Of a DNA stretch of 64,000 bases, positions 46,880 to 59,169 are shown piece after piece; the stretch's first letter is position 1, and each line of letters begins with the position of its first letter. The translations under genes were made by a program, and so were the position numbers. The notes under the pieces were generated by a model. It did not search any database. It saw only the letters and a program-made list of their open reading frames with translations, and had not been told where the DNA came from. The stretch is taken from NCBI RefSeq assembly GCF_032854445.1, contig NC_088296.1:11880706-11944705 (forward strand), read 5' to 3'. The stretch is from Liolophura sinensis. Lineage: Eukaryota; Mollusca; Polyplacophora; Chitonida; Chitonidae.

Positions 46880-47860
46880 CTCCCCCTGACAGTATTAAGA
46901 TTATAAAATTAAAAAAATAAAATTGTATCAAATAATAAAGATATTCCTGCCATGAAATGACAGACAACTTTATGTTATTCAGAGTCAAAACATAGCGGCC
47001 TGCTAACAATAGCTGCATGGAATGCAGCTATTGAGGCGACGGAGGTATTAATCCAGAAAGGTGGACGACAAAACATGTGCTTATAGAACTCGCGTCACTT
47101 TTGCAAAACTGACGCTATCAAAAACGATATATCATGATAAGATATTTATAGATTACAGTTACAGGTATATCAGAACGGAGTAAGTAGACTGGTGCTTAAT
47201 AACGGAAACAGCCATTAGACTAATTTGAAACTCGACGGGAACACAGTCACTTTCGATTTCAACAAAAATATCTACATCTCTCATCAATAAATGTTTTTCA
47301 GATAAATGTACACAGTTCCGTGACATGAAGACGACGGAAGTTAGTTTCATTTATGTTTAAAGTTACCTCACACTGGAGGGAGAATCCGACGAAAATCGAG
47401 CCTGTGACACGGCTCCTGTGTCGTCCGTCCTCAAGGCTAAACGATTTCACTATAAACAAGCTGGCTGCAGTAATACTGTTCACGTGAAGAACATGGGTCT
47501 ATTTTCAACGCATTAAAAACGTCTAATTGTTACACCCGGGTGCCTTAACTCCTAGGGCCTTGATTGCGGCGTGCATGCCTGATTGTTAGAGCTAAGTTCA
47601 CATGAATGGGTTGGCAGCTAGTGAATAGGGTTCTGTGGAGCTGCATGCTATTGTAATGCTTGTTCAATTCTGCACACAACAGTCCTGATAAGCCTGCAGC
47701 ACAACTTTTTGGCACAGGTTATCTTTCCTGGCTGTGAAGAATGTAGATATATAAAGGGATTTGGTTGTTTTCTGTCAAACTTTGAAACTATTTTGACCTG
47801 ACATTTGATAAATTTGTGTAGTGGGAGAGATCTCAATGGAGACTTATAACGTGTGTACGC
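46880..47860. other. No gene seen, unit 2
   Basis: Spacer collinear with 24780-25740; small frames only. Confidence 0.4.
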
Positions 47861-47869
47861 ACAATTTGT

Positions 47870-48565
47870 GAGTCGTTCTTTCGAGTCTGTTGCGTCTATA
47901 CATAATTATCTCAGTGGAGTTCCTGTTATGCATATTTTGTTAGGGTGGGTAGCTCCCAGTCTTGAGGTTATTAAACTGAGGTAACTACTTCGAGAATTAA
48001 AATGTTTATCTTCGCCTTTTTGGTATGGCCAGAAATTCTAATTTGGTACCGGTTAGTTTGGCTAAGTCTGACTCTGGCAAACAGCTAGCCTTGCAGAAAG
48101 TGCATATGACCGATGATTATCTAATGTTATTTATGAAGAGGTCTAAAACTATTCAGTTTTGTTAGCGGGAGTTAAGGTTTCCCCTGGTTGCAAAACCGGG
48201 ATCTGCTTTTTGCCAGGTAGCTTCCTTCAGGACTACAAGGTCTATGTACAGTTGTGGCGATCCTGATATGGCTCTGTTTTCTCTGCCTCATAAGAATACA
48301 TTTCGTCCTGTGACATACATGTCGTATCTGCGTGTTCGTCGTCTGTGTTTGTCTACAGCAGGTTATAATGCTAGCATATTTTCTAAGCATAGTTTTCGGA
48401 GGGGTGGCGCGTCGTACGCATTTCAGGCTCAGGTTGCAGGTGAAGTCATACAGATGTCAGGAGACTAGGCTAGTGATGCTTACAAATGTTACTTAGAAGT
48501 GGATTTAAAAGGTCGTATAATAGTGTCCCGGCGCATGAGGAACCTGATCTTGTTTGAGAAGGCAT
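47870..48565 (+). pseudogene. Tyrosine recombinase remnant (DIRS-type), unit 2
   Basis: Better preserved than the unit 1 copy. Readable pieces are VASIHNYLSGVPVMHILLGW, FGMARNSNLVPVSLAKSDSG, DDYLMLFMKRSKTIQF and, at about 48385-48470, the catalytic-type box KHSFRRGGASYAFQAQVAGE followed by VIQMSGD. The H-x2-R box and the SKTIQF block are characteristic of the tyrosine recombinases in DIRS/Ngaro and related elements, which integrate circular DNA. Stops (one follows QMSGD) and frame changes show it is dead. Confidence 0.8.
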
Positions 48566-48569
48566 AATA

Positions 48570-49118
48570 CGTGGTGATGGTGCAGCTGGTGTCGGACTCT
48601 ACATGTAATTCTTCTGTTGACCTGTTCATTTTCTCATAATGGAAAGGAGCAGCGTTGATTTCCTTTCGTGAATGTAGATGTGTTTCATATTTTTTTGCTT
48701 TGTTGTGTTTTGTTGTCCGTTGCTTGCGGCCTGGCTGGGTTCCTTCGGGGTTGTTGTTTCGTGTATTTCATGTTTTTTTCTTTCAATTTTTATGTATTGT
48801 AATGATAGGGTTTATGTAGAACATCATCTTGCCTTTGTGCCAATGTAACAATATGTATGTATGTTTGATAGGTATCGCAAAGGGCTATCTCTGTCTACAT
48901 TTAAAGCTGTTTTCATTCCCGGATTTGTAGTCCATGTATGTATGTGTGCATCAGGTCAATTGTAGTGTTTCTATGTGCATTAAAGTTCATAAAGCCTTAT
49001 ATTCAACCCGGTGCTGGAGTCACTTTCAAAAAATACACTGTGTCATTACACCGAACCCAGTTAAGACCTTACCAAAAATCAACATAAAGTTAGTAAAACA
49101 GATCGTCTCCCTTAATAT
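48570..49118. other. No gene seen, unit 2
   Basis: T-rich spacer after the recombinase remnant, collinear with 26450-26990. Confidence 0.4.
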
Positions 49119-49131
49119 CGAAAGCCTTTAA

Positions 49132-49403
49132 TATTTATTTTATTGATTTATTTGATTGGTGTTTTACGCCGTACTCAAGAATATTTCACTTATACGACGG
49201 CGGCCAGCATTACGGTGAGTGGAAACCGAGCAGAGCCCGGGGGAAAACCACGACCATACGCAGGTTGCTGGCAGACCTTCCCACGTACGACTGGAGAGGA
49301 AACCAGCATGAGCTGGACTTGAACTCGCAGCCACCGCATTGGTGAGAGACTCCTGGGTCACTACGCTGCGCTAGCGCGCTAACCAACTGAGCCACGGAGG
49401 CCC
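49132..49403 (-). mobile_element. Full-length SINE with target duplication, unit 2
   Basis: Same insertion as 27005-27276, of equal length (272 bp). The target duplication CGAAAGCCTTTAA is perfect again, at 49119-49131 and 49404-49416. A and B boxes are intact by eye. Confidence 0.93.
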
Positions 49404-49689
49404 CGAAAGCCTTTAATAATGTTAACGTTTGTTCAATGTGTTGACTATGTTCCAGATATTTTTACGTCACAAAACAAACTTCTGTCAAGAAGGATGGTTT
49501 TTGGATTTAAGAAATCGGCGATCTAGGACAATGGTTTATACTGGCTTTTATGGTCATTGATGACTTCACCATGGTCATTGGCGTACCAGGGTATAATTTT
49601 GGACTTTTGGATTTGTCCACGTCTTACGAACAGTTCTTTCTGCAGTTGTTAAAATAGCTTTGTTTGGTCTTAGGGGAGCGTTGGATGGT

Positions 49690-50015
49690 ACGAAAGTCAC
49701 ATTGTCTGACGTGGAAAGAGCCTTGAGTCGGGAGGGGGGCGTGCAAGTAACATAATCTGTCCTGGAATGAGCATTAGAGGGGATGGAAGCCACTTTGTCT
49801 GTTCTGGAAAGAGGATTTGGAAGGAATAAAAGGCTCTTTGCTTAACCTGGAATGAACATCTGATCTGGAAAGAGCATTGTAAGGAATGGAAATCACTTTT
49901 TCTGACCTGAAAATAGCATGGAGCGAATGAAAGCTGCTTTGTCTGTCATGAAAAGAGCATTGCTGGTATGGAAACCGCTTTGTCTGTTCTTGAGAGATCA
50001 TTAAGGGGATGGAAA
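49690..50015. repeat. Degenerate 40-45-bp tandem repeat, unit 2
   Basis: Same repeat as 27560-27930, shorter by about one unit at the right end. Confidence 0.72.
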
Positions 50016-50019
50016 CCCC

Positions 50020-50855
50020 TTTGGCATGCGTATTTGTATCTTACTGGCTTCTCTAACGTTTTGTTTCCAGTGTAAACTTTAGAGATAGAAGTTTATATGT
50101 GTGAACAGATATCCGAGCCGTACCTAATATAACATTGAATTGGCTTGCGCGGGTCTATTCTAAAGACCCAGAAATGAGATACAGTTGCTACCCCTCGTTG
50201 TATGTATGAGACTTCAACCATGCGAGACATGTATATTGACTTTAATAAATACATGTACTTCCTTTAAGTTCACCTAACAGAGCCTTACGTTATGAAGTTT
50301 ATTTTCGCTATATGGTGAATTCCAACGGATGCCCACTAAAGAACTAATTGAAAAGATCTCCCAACCTGTGTGCCCAGTACCAATTTGTGTAACGAATAAT
50401 GTTATTAGGTTTAGAAGAAGCCTTCCGGTGTAATACGCCTGCTTGTATATGTATATAATTGCAGTTTATTTGGAGAATCTTCTCATGGCCTATACACTTT
50501 GTCAAGTTTGACCGTTTATTATAAAGCGAGGAGGGTAAGCAAAGCAACAGACTGCAAGAATTATTTCCTCTCTGGTTTGCCCAAACATGCTTTTTATCTC
50601 AAGGATAGACTTATTTCCAACGGCTTTTCTCTCAGATTTGGTACATTCGTTCACATGGTAGTAACAATCAACATGGCCGATATGTAGGCACCTTTGCAAT
50701 ATTACCTTGGACTGTTGTTTTGTAACGATGGTGATTGTGCGTATAGTAGCGCGTTTCTGGATAACCATTTATCTGGGTGAGTACCGCAAACTTCAACATT
50801 TTGTGTGATGACCATGGAGGATTCCATTCTTCCAGCTTCCTCGCTGGCTTCCTCT
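50020..50855. other. No gene seen, unit 2
   Basis: Spacer collinear with 27935-28760; no recognised domain. Confidence 0.4.
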
Positions 50856-50859
50856 TCTT

Positions 50860-53690
50860 CAATTCAATTCACTTTATTCATTCATTTTGTTAGCTTACAA
50901 GGAATAAAATAGAAGAAGAAAGAAAAACGATGATACATCAGGATAATCAACAAGAAAAGGGACATTCCATCTACCATAAAGTTTCCTAAATTGATTAGTT
51001 CTCCCTTAACGGTGTGTTGGAGACGGTATATTACTTTATATGCACTTGGCTTTAGCCAAATATGTTTCGGGATTCAACGTAACCTTAATTGTTTTAAATT
51101 TGGGCATTCCATTAAGAAATGATACTAATTGCCAACACAGCCAGAATCACACCCTTGTATATAAACGATCGTTTGTGTTTTCATTGTACCAAAGACCTGT
51201 CTGTGTGGGGAGTCTATGGTTACTTGTCGTAAATGTAGCAAGACCTTTGTAAGTCTTTGGATTTAACACTGACATATCTAGTTCATATGTAATATTCATA
51301 GTTCTATCCCATATGTAACCGAATCCAGATTCACACAAGACATTTTCAACCAATGATAACGATATAAAATGACACACATTGCGTAAGGAATAAATCAGTT
51401 GATAGTTAAAGGTGGAGAAAACATAAACATTACATAAAGTTCAGATGAAAGTGTGCCAAAAGTTATCCGTAAACTCATCTATTGGATACAAAATTTCTTC
51501 AGTAGTTCTAATGTACTGAGTTAATACAATGAAAAAATAATCTGTTACATTTAACAGGGAGCCTGTTGTGTGAGTGATGCTAGAATGCATTCTGTTATTA
51601 TTATTATGTTATCTGTTATTATTATTATGTCATATTCAACATAATATTCTGCTTGTCTAACAGAATCGTTACGTTGTATTAACGGACCATTTGTGTTATA
51701 TTTCAAGGCAGAGAAAACAAAAACAGTTCAGATGAAAGTGTGCCAAAAGTTAGTCGTAAATGTGGTCTTCAATATTTTTTCCGATTTTTCTTTAAAGAGA
51801 CACCTGAAAATGGTTCTTGTATGGTGAGTATTTGGGGCCACCTTTTCGTATATATAGTCTTTGTGTAATAATGTTATAAACAAGAATGTAACACATCTTT
51901 AATAAACATATTTGCAATAGAATTTTGTCTTTTCAGCTGACAAATATGTTCAACCTGGATTTTGATCATATTTGCGTGTTAAATATATTCATGAATAATA
52001 TTATAATTCAAATTAAATGCCTGTGTTTGGCTGTCAACAGCAAATTTACATCAAAATAAATTTATTGGTAATGCAGCAGATTCTTATTTCGAACATTATT
52101 ATGCAAAAATGATAAATACCTTTTCGCAAATACATGTATAGGATGTAACACACTAAACTTTGGTCTTTTCTGCTAACAAATATGTCCAACCTGGATTTTG
52201 ATCATATTTACATGTTTAATATACTCTTAAAAATTATTGTAATTCAGATTTAAAGCCTGTGTTTGTCTATAAACAACAAATTTACATTGAAACAAATTTA
52301 TTGGACATGCAACAGATTCTTGTTTAGAACAGAACAGGGGTTCTGAGGGGAGCTTTATGGAACATACTATCAGAGTTTAGGAACTCTTACGTCACGGGAA
52401 GTTTTTTTCAACATTTTAAATCACAACGCTTAATGTTAAAATTAAATAACTAAAATAATGTTGCCAAAAATTCCTTTGTTCTGGTAAACATCAAGAAAAA
52501 AGGTGATGTGACGTGAGAGTTCTTACATATCGTCAGTAAAGCTCATAAAACCAAATATTTAAATACCTTTCAACACTCCTAAAAAAATCTGAAAGAATAA
52601 ATAAAAGTTTTTTTCGCATAGTTATCAGTTGTCTGTGTGATGAACCTTACTTCATATTTTAGCTTTCTTTTACTTTAAGTATGATATCTTACTTTCTCGT
52701 CCTTCCGCAATTCGTAACTAAAAAGGCAGCATTGCGCTCGTAAACTCGGATATACAAAGGAAAGACACCAAGTTCCCTTTAAATAGTATAGTCTACATAT
52801 GAAGACTTTAAATTGATAATTTATTTGATAAAAATTTAAGAAAAAGCTTTTAATTAAGATTAAAGATTCCGATCAACAATCTTTACAGACATGAAAAGGA
52901 CTGGTTGGATAGTCTTATTAATAAAAGGTAATTTGTAGATCAATAAGGATCGATAAAGAAGTTATTTTTTATGTAAGAGCACTTGACACCTGGATGATTA
53001 GCTGTTTCCTGGCAATAATGTATTATCCAGTAAACTTAAATACAATACCAGGATCCGCAATATCTTTTTATATCTGCTTTCATCCTAATGCCAAGCGTGA
53101 CAAAATAAAATCATCCAGATCATTCAGATTTAAAGAAAACAGCAGCGGTAACAATTTGTCACCTTGCCTTACCCCGAATTGGCAAATAAAAAAATTACTT
53201 CTGCTTTTCTTTTCATCCCATATGCAGAGTTTAACTGAGCTATACATGTTTTTGATACGAGTCAAACATGTCCCCGTTATTTCGTATAGTTTTGCATAGT
53301 TTATCTCACAACCCATCCTTCCAAACTTTATCAAATGCTTTAGGGAAATCTATAAGTGTACAATATAACCTTTTTTGTAACTAAGAAAATAATTTAAGTT
53401 AATAAGTCTCAAACAAAGTATTATGCACGGTAGAGTATTGTTTCCTAAACCCACTCTGTGCCAGAGTCTGTTTTAACAATTGCAGTAGACATATAACCCA
53501 TACAGCTTAAAATTGTCACAGGGTGATAATTATGTGGATCAGCTAGGTCGCCCTTGTTTTTATAAATCGGCCTGACAATCCCAATTATCCAACTTTCAGG
53601 TATAAACCTGGTATCAAACATATCATTAATCAACTGATATAACAGCAACATTATCAGTCATAATCAGTCAACGAGTCCTCTGTGTCAATG
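50860..53690 (-). mobile_element. Decayed LINE, unit 2
   Basis: Same element as in unit 1. The minus strand reads FIPESWIIGIVRPIYKNKGD and NYHPVTILSCMGY at 53445-53651, QFGVRQGDKLLPLLFSLNLN plus DLDDF at about 53190-53080, and the C-terminal SGFGYIWD and LATFTTSNHRLP pieces at 51377-51147. A local duplication of about 250 bp lies in its middle at about 51880-52330. Confidence 0.75.
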
Positions 53691-53931
53691 TAGTCACTTA
53701 TCTTTGCAAATATAATGAAAGTTGAAATCTCCCATCAAACACATTTGTTTAAAGCTGGGTCCGAGGCGTGTGATGTCATCTTATAGTTCTAATGATAAAA
53801 CAATGTTCGGCATTGTCTGGTCTTATAAGAACTCCAATGACAGATTGTCCACTTTTTTGAAGAGATGGTTTTGGTAACATAACATAAATAATCTGAGATG
53901 GATATTATATCAGTGTCTCTTAATCTTGTTG

Positions 53932-54045
53932 TCAGCGCGGCGAAATGACCTTCGAACTTCTCACTAATGCGGTCGCTGTGAGTTTAAGTCCAACTCACAC
54001 TGGCTTCCTCTCCAGCCATAGGTGGGAAGGTCACAGAGTCCTTGC
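53932..54045 (+). mobile_element. SINE 5' half near the end of unit 2
   Basis: Orthologue of 31940-32045, with CTTCTCACTAATGCGGTCGC and the B-box-like GAGTTTAAGTCC. The 3' half is absent. Confidence 0.7.
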
Positions 54046-54398
54046 TGGCGCTCATTCATGCCTCTCGGAACGTTGGCCATCTCTCTGTGAAACCGCAGTA
54101 CCTAGCGCCATGCCTAAAAATGTCCTTTGTAAAGTATTTTTTCCGCATTTTTAATTTACTGTCGAATAAAACAACGCTATGCACTATAATTCCATCGGCA
54201 AACGATATCGCACACACCTGTAGTTATTTTTCGCCTCCAATTCCCGAGAGTTACTTCCAAATCGGAAACCCGTTAGTTAAGACATCTTGAGGGCCTGAGG
54301 CATGGTTTCCGAAGTTCCGGAATCAGCTGGCTGCGCAAATGTCTGTGCAGACGCTCAAATTTTGTGACCTTCCCAAGCCATTGCTTAATAAATCGTTG

Positions 54399-54496
54399 GT
54401 GTTTTACGCCGTACTCAAAAATATTTCACTTATACGACGGCGACCAGCATTATGGTCGGAGGAAACCGGGCAGAGCCCGGGGGAAACCCACGACCA
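54399..54496 (-). mobile_element. Truncated SINE at the unit 2/unit 3 junction
   Basis: Same SINE half and truncation as at 5845-5968 and 32421-32518; its flank is the unit right end, as in unit 2. Confidence 0.85.
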
Positions 54497-55024
54497 ATGA
54501 CAAATTAAAAAATCAGTTCTTAAATATAAGCTCAGGAATTATTAAAGAACTACTTCTATGAGTGTCAAGACTTGTAGGCCTAAATGATAAGGATTGAGAT
54601 AGTCTGAATTTCTTTACTAAATTCATCCATGCTTTAACGCCAGCAAAACTTCCCATCCTGTGCTCTCCTTGTGTTCTGGGTCAGTTGTTCGAAAGTGTTT
54701 TAGCCGACAGTGGTATTAAGGCATATTTTATATTTAAAGTTTTAGCCGCACTCAGCAGCCAATGCAATTGTCCAGTCTATGTATAACTGCAGCAGTTTTA
54801 ATCCATTTTTAATCCAATGGTACATATTTTTTAGGTGAAGTACAAACTTAAAGACTTAATTGTTTGTTCAAAACTGGTTTAAGACTTAATACCAGATTGA
54901 ACTATAAGTCAAGTTTTCAGTTTTACACCTGGGATTAGGATAAATCTGTCATCAATAAATAATCCCAGTTTAACTTAATCCTACTTAACTCAAAAATAAT
55001 TGCGTAACAGTATATGAACTCAAT

Positions 55025-55519
55025 ATGATGCAGAATTTGGACAACTGTATTGGCTGCTGGATTTGGCTAAATTCTGAAATAGAAAGTGATTCATTGCAGA
55101 AGACGTTAGAAAAGTTTGTGTGTGAGCTGTATGGCTGGGTTGGATGTGGACAGGCCACTGATTGTAAATTGCCACCAAATGCAGACAACCTATATTTACA
55201 TGCTATGAGGGCAAATTACCAAACAAAAGTCTACAGATCTTGTTTGAAACAAAACATCTGTGTTCCTAGTCCAACAGATCATGGCTGGAAGATAACAGAC
55301 TCCAAGCTCAGTATCCGTTGGTCCACTATGCCCGTAGCACCAGACCAGGTTCTTAAGAATGTCAGTTGTGGCTGTCAGAAGAGTTCTTGCGATTTTCTTT
55401 AATGTTCATGTAAGAAGGCTGGTATGGACTGTACAGATATGTGTCAATGTAGCGGATGCCAAAATCGTCAGAACATTAATCTGCAGGAAGACAGTGACGG
55501 TGATAACTCCGCTGATTAG
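55025..55519 (+). pseudogene. CXC-domain coding remnant, unit 3
   Basis: One open frame of 125 codons from 55025 reads LEKFVCELYGWVGCGQ, NLYLHAMRANYQTKVYRSCL, PSPTDHGWKI, SIRW and CGCQKSSC, then stops at TAA 55400-55402. In the same frame CSCKKAGMDCTDMCQCSGCQ follows, running to TAG at 55517-55519. The stop is shared with unit 1, so it predates the duplication. The upstream frame is intact here but frame-shifted in unit 1. The family is the same uncharacterised, transposon-associated CXC type. A short truncated product cannot be excluded. Confidence 0.72.
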
Positions 55520-55796
55520 AACTCTTATTATTGCTGTCTTAAAAATACTGTTTACAAATTGTGTGACTGGTTGCAATTCAGTTCACAATGACTGGCTACA
55601 CTGCTTTTTTTTTTTGTTGAATGTAGAATAACAGATGAAGTCACAGTCTTCGGCCTTTATGTGTATTCTAGCATTTATTTGACAGGTTACTTTGAAACCA
55701 AGATCTTCTGTTTTTCAGTTATGGATATTTCCAGTACCAGTAATTAAGTTTTTGACAGTAAATATTCTGTGTAAGTAAATAGATTGTGGCCATATG

Positions 55797-56125
55797 CCAT
55801 TATGTACCACATGAGACGTGGTTTCAATCCCATTCTCGGACAGGGAGCTTTCGAGGCTCCCCCGCTTCCATTGTTTGTGGTGCCTTGGTAGCAATAAGTG
55901 ATGGAGGGTGCTCTTTTGTGGGTGGTGTTACATGCAGCCGTTCGTTGGACATCCCCTGCTGCCCACCATTGTGACATACGCTAGTGTGTCAGATGTGGGA
56001 GAGTCAGTTACTCGCCAAAGGTCGGTGGTTTACAGCGGGCACTTCGCTTTCCTCCACCAATAAAGTCTGTCCGTCATCGCATAAGTGAAAAATTCTTGAG
56101 TATGACATTAAGCAACAATCCAAAA
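55797..56125 (+). mobile_element. SINE-like element, third head type, unit 3
   Basis: Orthologue of 7330-7665, with GTGGTTTCAATCCC and the tail GAAAAATTCTTGAGTATGAC followed by ATTAAGCAACAATCC. Confidence 0.65.
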
Positions 56126-56129
56126 CAAA

Positions 56130-58235
56130 AAAAAGAAGATAAATGACAGCTAATGGTGTGAACTTTCTCTTACATGCTGAAAGCAACTATTTTATGATGT
56201 CGTCATGAACGTCAATGACGCATGTAAAATTCTTCGACAAACATATATCCTAGCAGGTGTAATTTACAAAATATATTGAAACTTAACCTGTACAGCTACT
56301 CAAGGGTTGTTATGTTTATAAACCATGTTTTTCTAGGTACGTGTCAGGTGAGATTCATGAAGTATTTGATTGGTGTACCGTTTCAAAATAGCGTATACAA
56401 TGCAGTTCTGAGAAAAAACAACTCCTCCTTCAATGCTTGGTTTTCATTAGTGAACAAATATTTTCAGTCGAACACTGGTGATTCTGAACAAGGCTTTCAC
56501 GGGGAACATTTTGATATAAAATTCGTGTATTTACCCTTTCAGGCTGAAGCACTTCAAATTTCTAAGCCCTTTGACATATTCGGCCCATGGCCTACATGCA
56601 GTATTAGCTATTACATTTTCGAACAACTGGGCCGGGACTCGAACTATCTGACCCACAATTTAACAACGATCACACACGTGCGTGTATACATGTAGGGAGC
56701 ACTCATCAGACCTGCTATACATACTCTCCGACATTGTAAACAGGGCGTAATCATACATTGCGAGACCTTTCCGCTATCCCGAGAAATGACAGCTCCCGTA
56801 GGCCCAAATCGATCGTTCCTTCAAGTCGACCAATCACTGTGGAAGTCTTCGTTACGGGATCTAGCGTTACGACGTGTGCAAATAACAAGTTGGTTGACTT
56901 TGTGCAGAGTGTTTGCATTTGTTGGAAAGCGATAGAGACTATTTTGGAGGACAGAGGATTCTCTTCACTGACAGGTACTGAGGGAACGATAAAATCTGCA
57001 CTGGTGAAAAGAATGCAACACTGACACTGTCTTGACAAATTCATTTCCATCAGCGGTTCGGTGGGTAACAAACAGACCACAAGACGAGGTCACGCCTTCT
57101 GGTGAGTAAAATTGACATCAGAATAAACATTCTCTTAGATTTGTGTGTCAGTAAAATGTGCCCAGAGCTGTGTATACGTCAAAGACTCTTGTACTGAACG
57201 ATGATTTAGTAATTTTTCTGTGGCGCGCCTTCAATTGTTGAGGTCATTTGCTCGAAACGAAAGTGAAAGTAACTGCCGGTATATGAGTGATTGAAATATT
57301 ATATGTTTTGAACGAATTCATGACATCAAGTTAGTGGTCTTACATAAATTGAAGGATCCTGTGCTTGCGTGGGCGGGCGTGTTGGAGATTGTATGTATTC
57401 TTATACTACTAAACCGGCTTAATTGAGTTGCTTTGGCAAATGACTATTTTCACTTTCTTTTTGTACCGGATTACTTAATGAGTTTAGAACAACACTGGTT
57501 GCTCAATAAAACATACTGCTACAAAACACTAAAGTAGAAGTAGCTCAATTAAATTCAACAATTTCAAATTTTTCACCGTACCGGTATCACATTTAATTTA
57601 AATTGAGTTACACTGTACTTTCATTGACCGAGTGTTATACATTCGCCTGGTTATCTTTGGACGGTACCTGGATAGTCATGGATTGCTTCCATCCAGCCCT
57701 GAAGGATATACTTCGTAAAATGTCGAAGAACAGTCGATTCCTAACCTTTACTGCCTGTCCAGTTACTCCTTCATGATGCTTATAGGCTGCTATGCTGCCA
57801 GGCATATCATCCTAAAGGTAAATCGCCATCGGGAATCGTACAATTAATGTATAGTGCAAGTAAAATTTGAAGCGAAAAATCAGACCTGCCATTAATTAGT
57901 CAATGGAGACCTGTATGATTTACCGTTAATTCAGAATACTGACTTGGGGACACATAAATGCCATAAATGATAATTGTGTGGCCAAGACTTAAGTTTTCCT
58001 GAATTTCACAAGGTGAAATCAGGTGAGTTAATCAAGCAAAATTTGTCGCTTGAAAAATGTTAAACTTAAGGTAAAATGCAGTACATATTTACATTCACTT
58101 TAACTGCACCATTATTGTTGGTGTGCTCAGTTAGCATCAACTTTGAACTTTCAATTCTTTTAATTTCATTAATTTCTTAAGTGTGCCCCTTAATTAATTT
58201 GAAATGAAGGCCAATACGGGGTACAATTTTTACAT
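56130..58235. other. No supportable gene, unit 3
   Basis: Collinear with 7670-9784. The small frames at 56276-56695 and 56758-57024 are equal in length to those of unit 1, but the first differs mostly at amino-acid-changing positions and no domain is recognised. Confidence 0.45.
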
Positions 58236-58239
58236 GCTC

Positions 58240-59167
58240 TAACTGTCACCTCAATGAAGAGCAACTGAGAGACCATCACCCTATAATAACTGTGATCTCA
58301 ATGAAGAGCAACTGAGAGACATTCACCATATAATAACTGTGACCTCAATGAAGAACAACAATCACCCTATAATGACTGTGACCTCAAGGAAGAGCAACTG
58401 AGAGACAATCACCCTATAATAACTGTGACCTCGATAAAGAGCAACTGAGAAACAATCACCCCATAATAATTGTGACCTCAGTGAAGAGCAACTAAAACAC
58501 AATCACCCTATAATAACTGTGACCACAATGAAGAGCAACTAAAACACAATCACCCTATAATAACTGTGACCACAATGAAGAGCAAGTGAGAGACCATCAC
58601 CCTATAAAACTGTGACCTCAATGAGCGGAACTGAGAGACAATCACCCTATAATAACTGTGATCTCAATGAAGAGCAACTGAGAGACATTCACCATATAAT
58701 AACTGTGACCTCAATGAAGAACAACAATCACCCTATAATGATTGTGACCTCAAGGAAGAGCAACTGAGAGACAGTCACCCTATAAAACTGTGACCTCAAT
58801 GAGCGGAACTGAGAGACAATCACCCTATAATAACTGTGATCTCAATGAAGAGCAACTGAGAGACAATCGCCCCATAACGACTGTGACCTCAATAAAGAGC
58901 AACTGAGAGACAATCAACCTTTAATAACTGTGACCTCAATGAAGAGCAACTGAGAGACAATCACCCTATAATAACTGTGACCTCATTGAAGAGCAACTGA
59001 GAGACAATCACCCTATAATGACTGTGACTTCAATGAAGAGCAACTGAGAGACAATCGCCCTATAATGACTGTGACTTCAATGAAGAGCAACTGAGAGACA
59101 ATCACCCTATAATAACTGTGACCTCAATTAAGAACAACTGAGAGACAATCACCCTATAATAACTGTG
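58240..59167. repeat. 47-bp minisatellite, unit 3
   Basis: Same repeat family as 9785-10541, longer and with shortened variant units (GAAGAACAACAATCACCC). A block starting TGTGATCTCA recurs at about 58291, 58657 and 58836, showing higher-order copying inside the array. Confidence 0.95.
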
Positions 59168-59169
59168 CT

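Larger units (their letters stand above)
32421..54398 (+). repeat. Tandem segmental unit 2 (about 22 kb)
   Basis: Second direct copy of the unit. It starts in the shared truncated SINE directly after the unit 1 right-end sequence GCCATTGCTTAATAAATCG, without a gap. Relative to unit 1 it lacks about 4.8 kb (6277-11086 of unit 1; junction at about 32829), carries a poly(A)-tailed insertion near 34065-34257, and lacks the AT-rich stretch in the LINE. It contains the only intact TRIM gene in the window. Confidence 0.93.
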
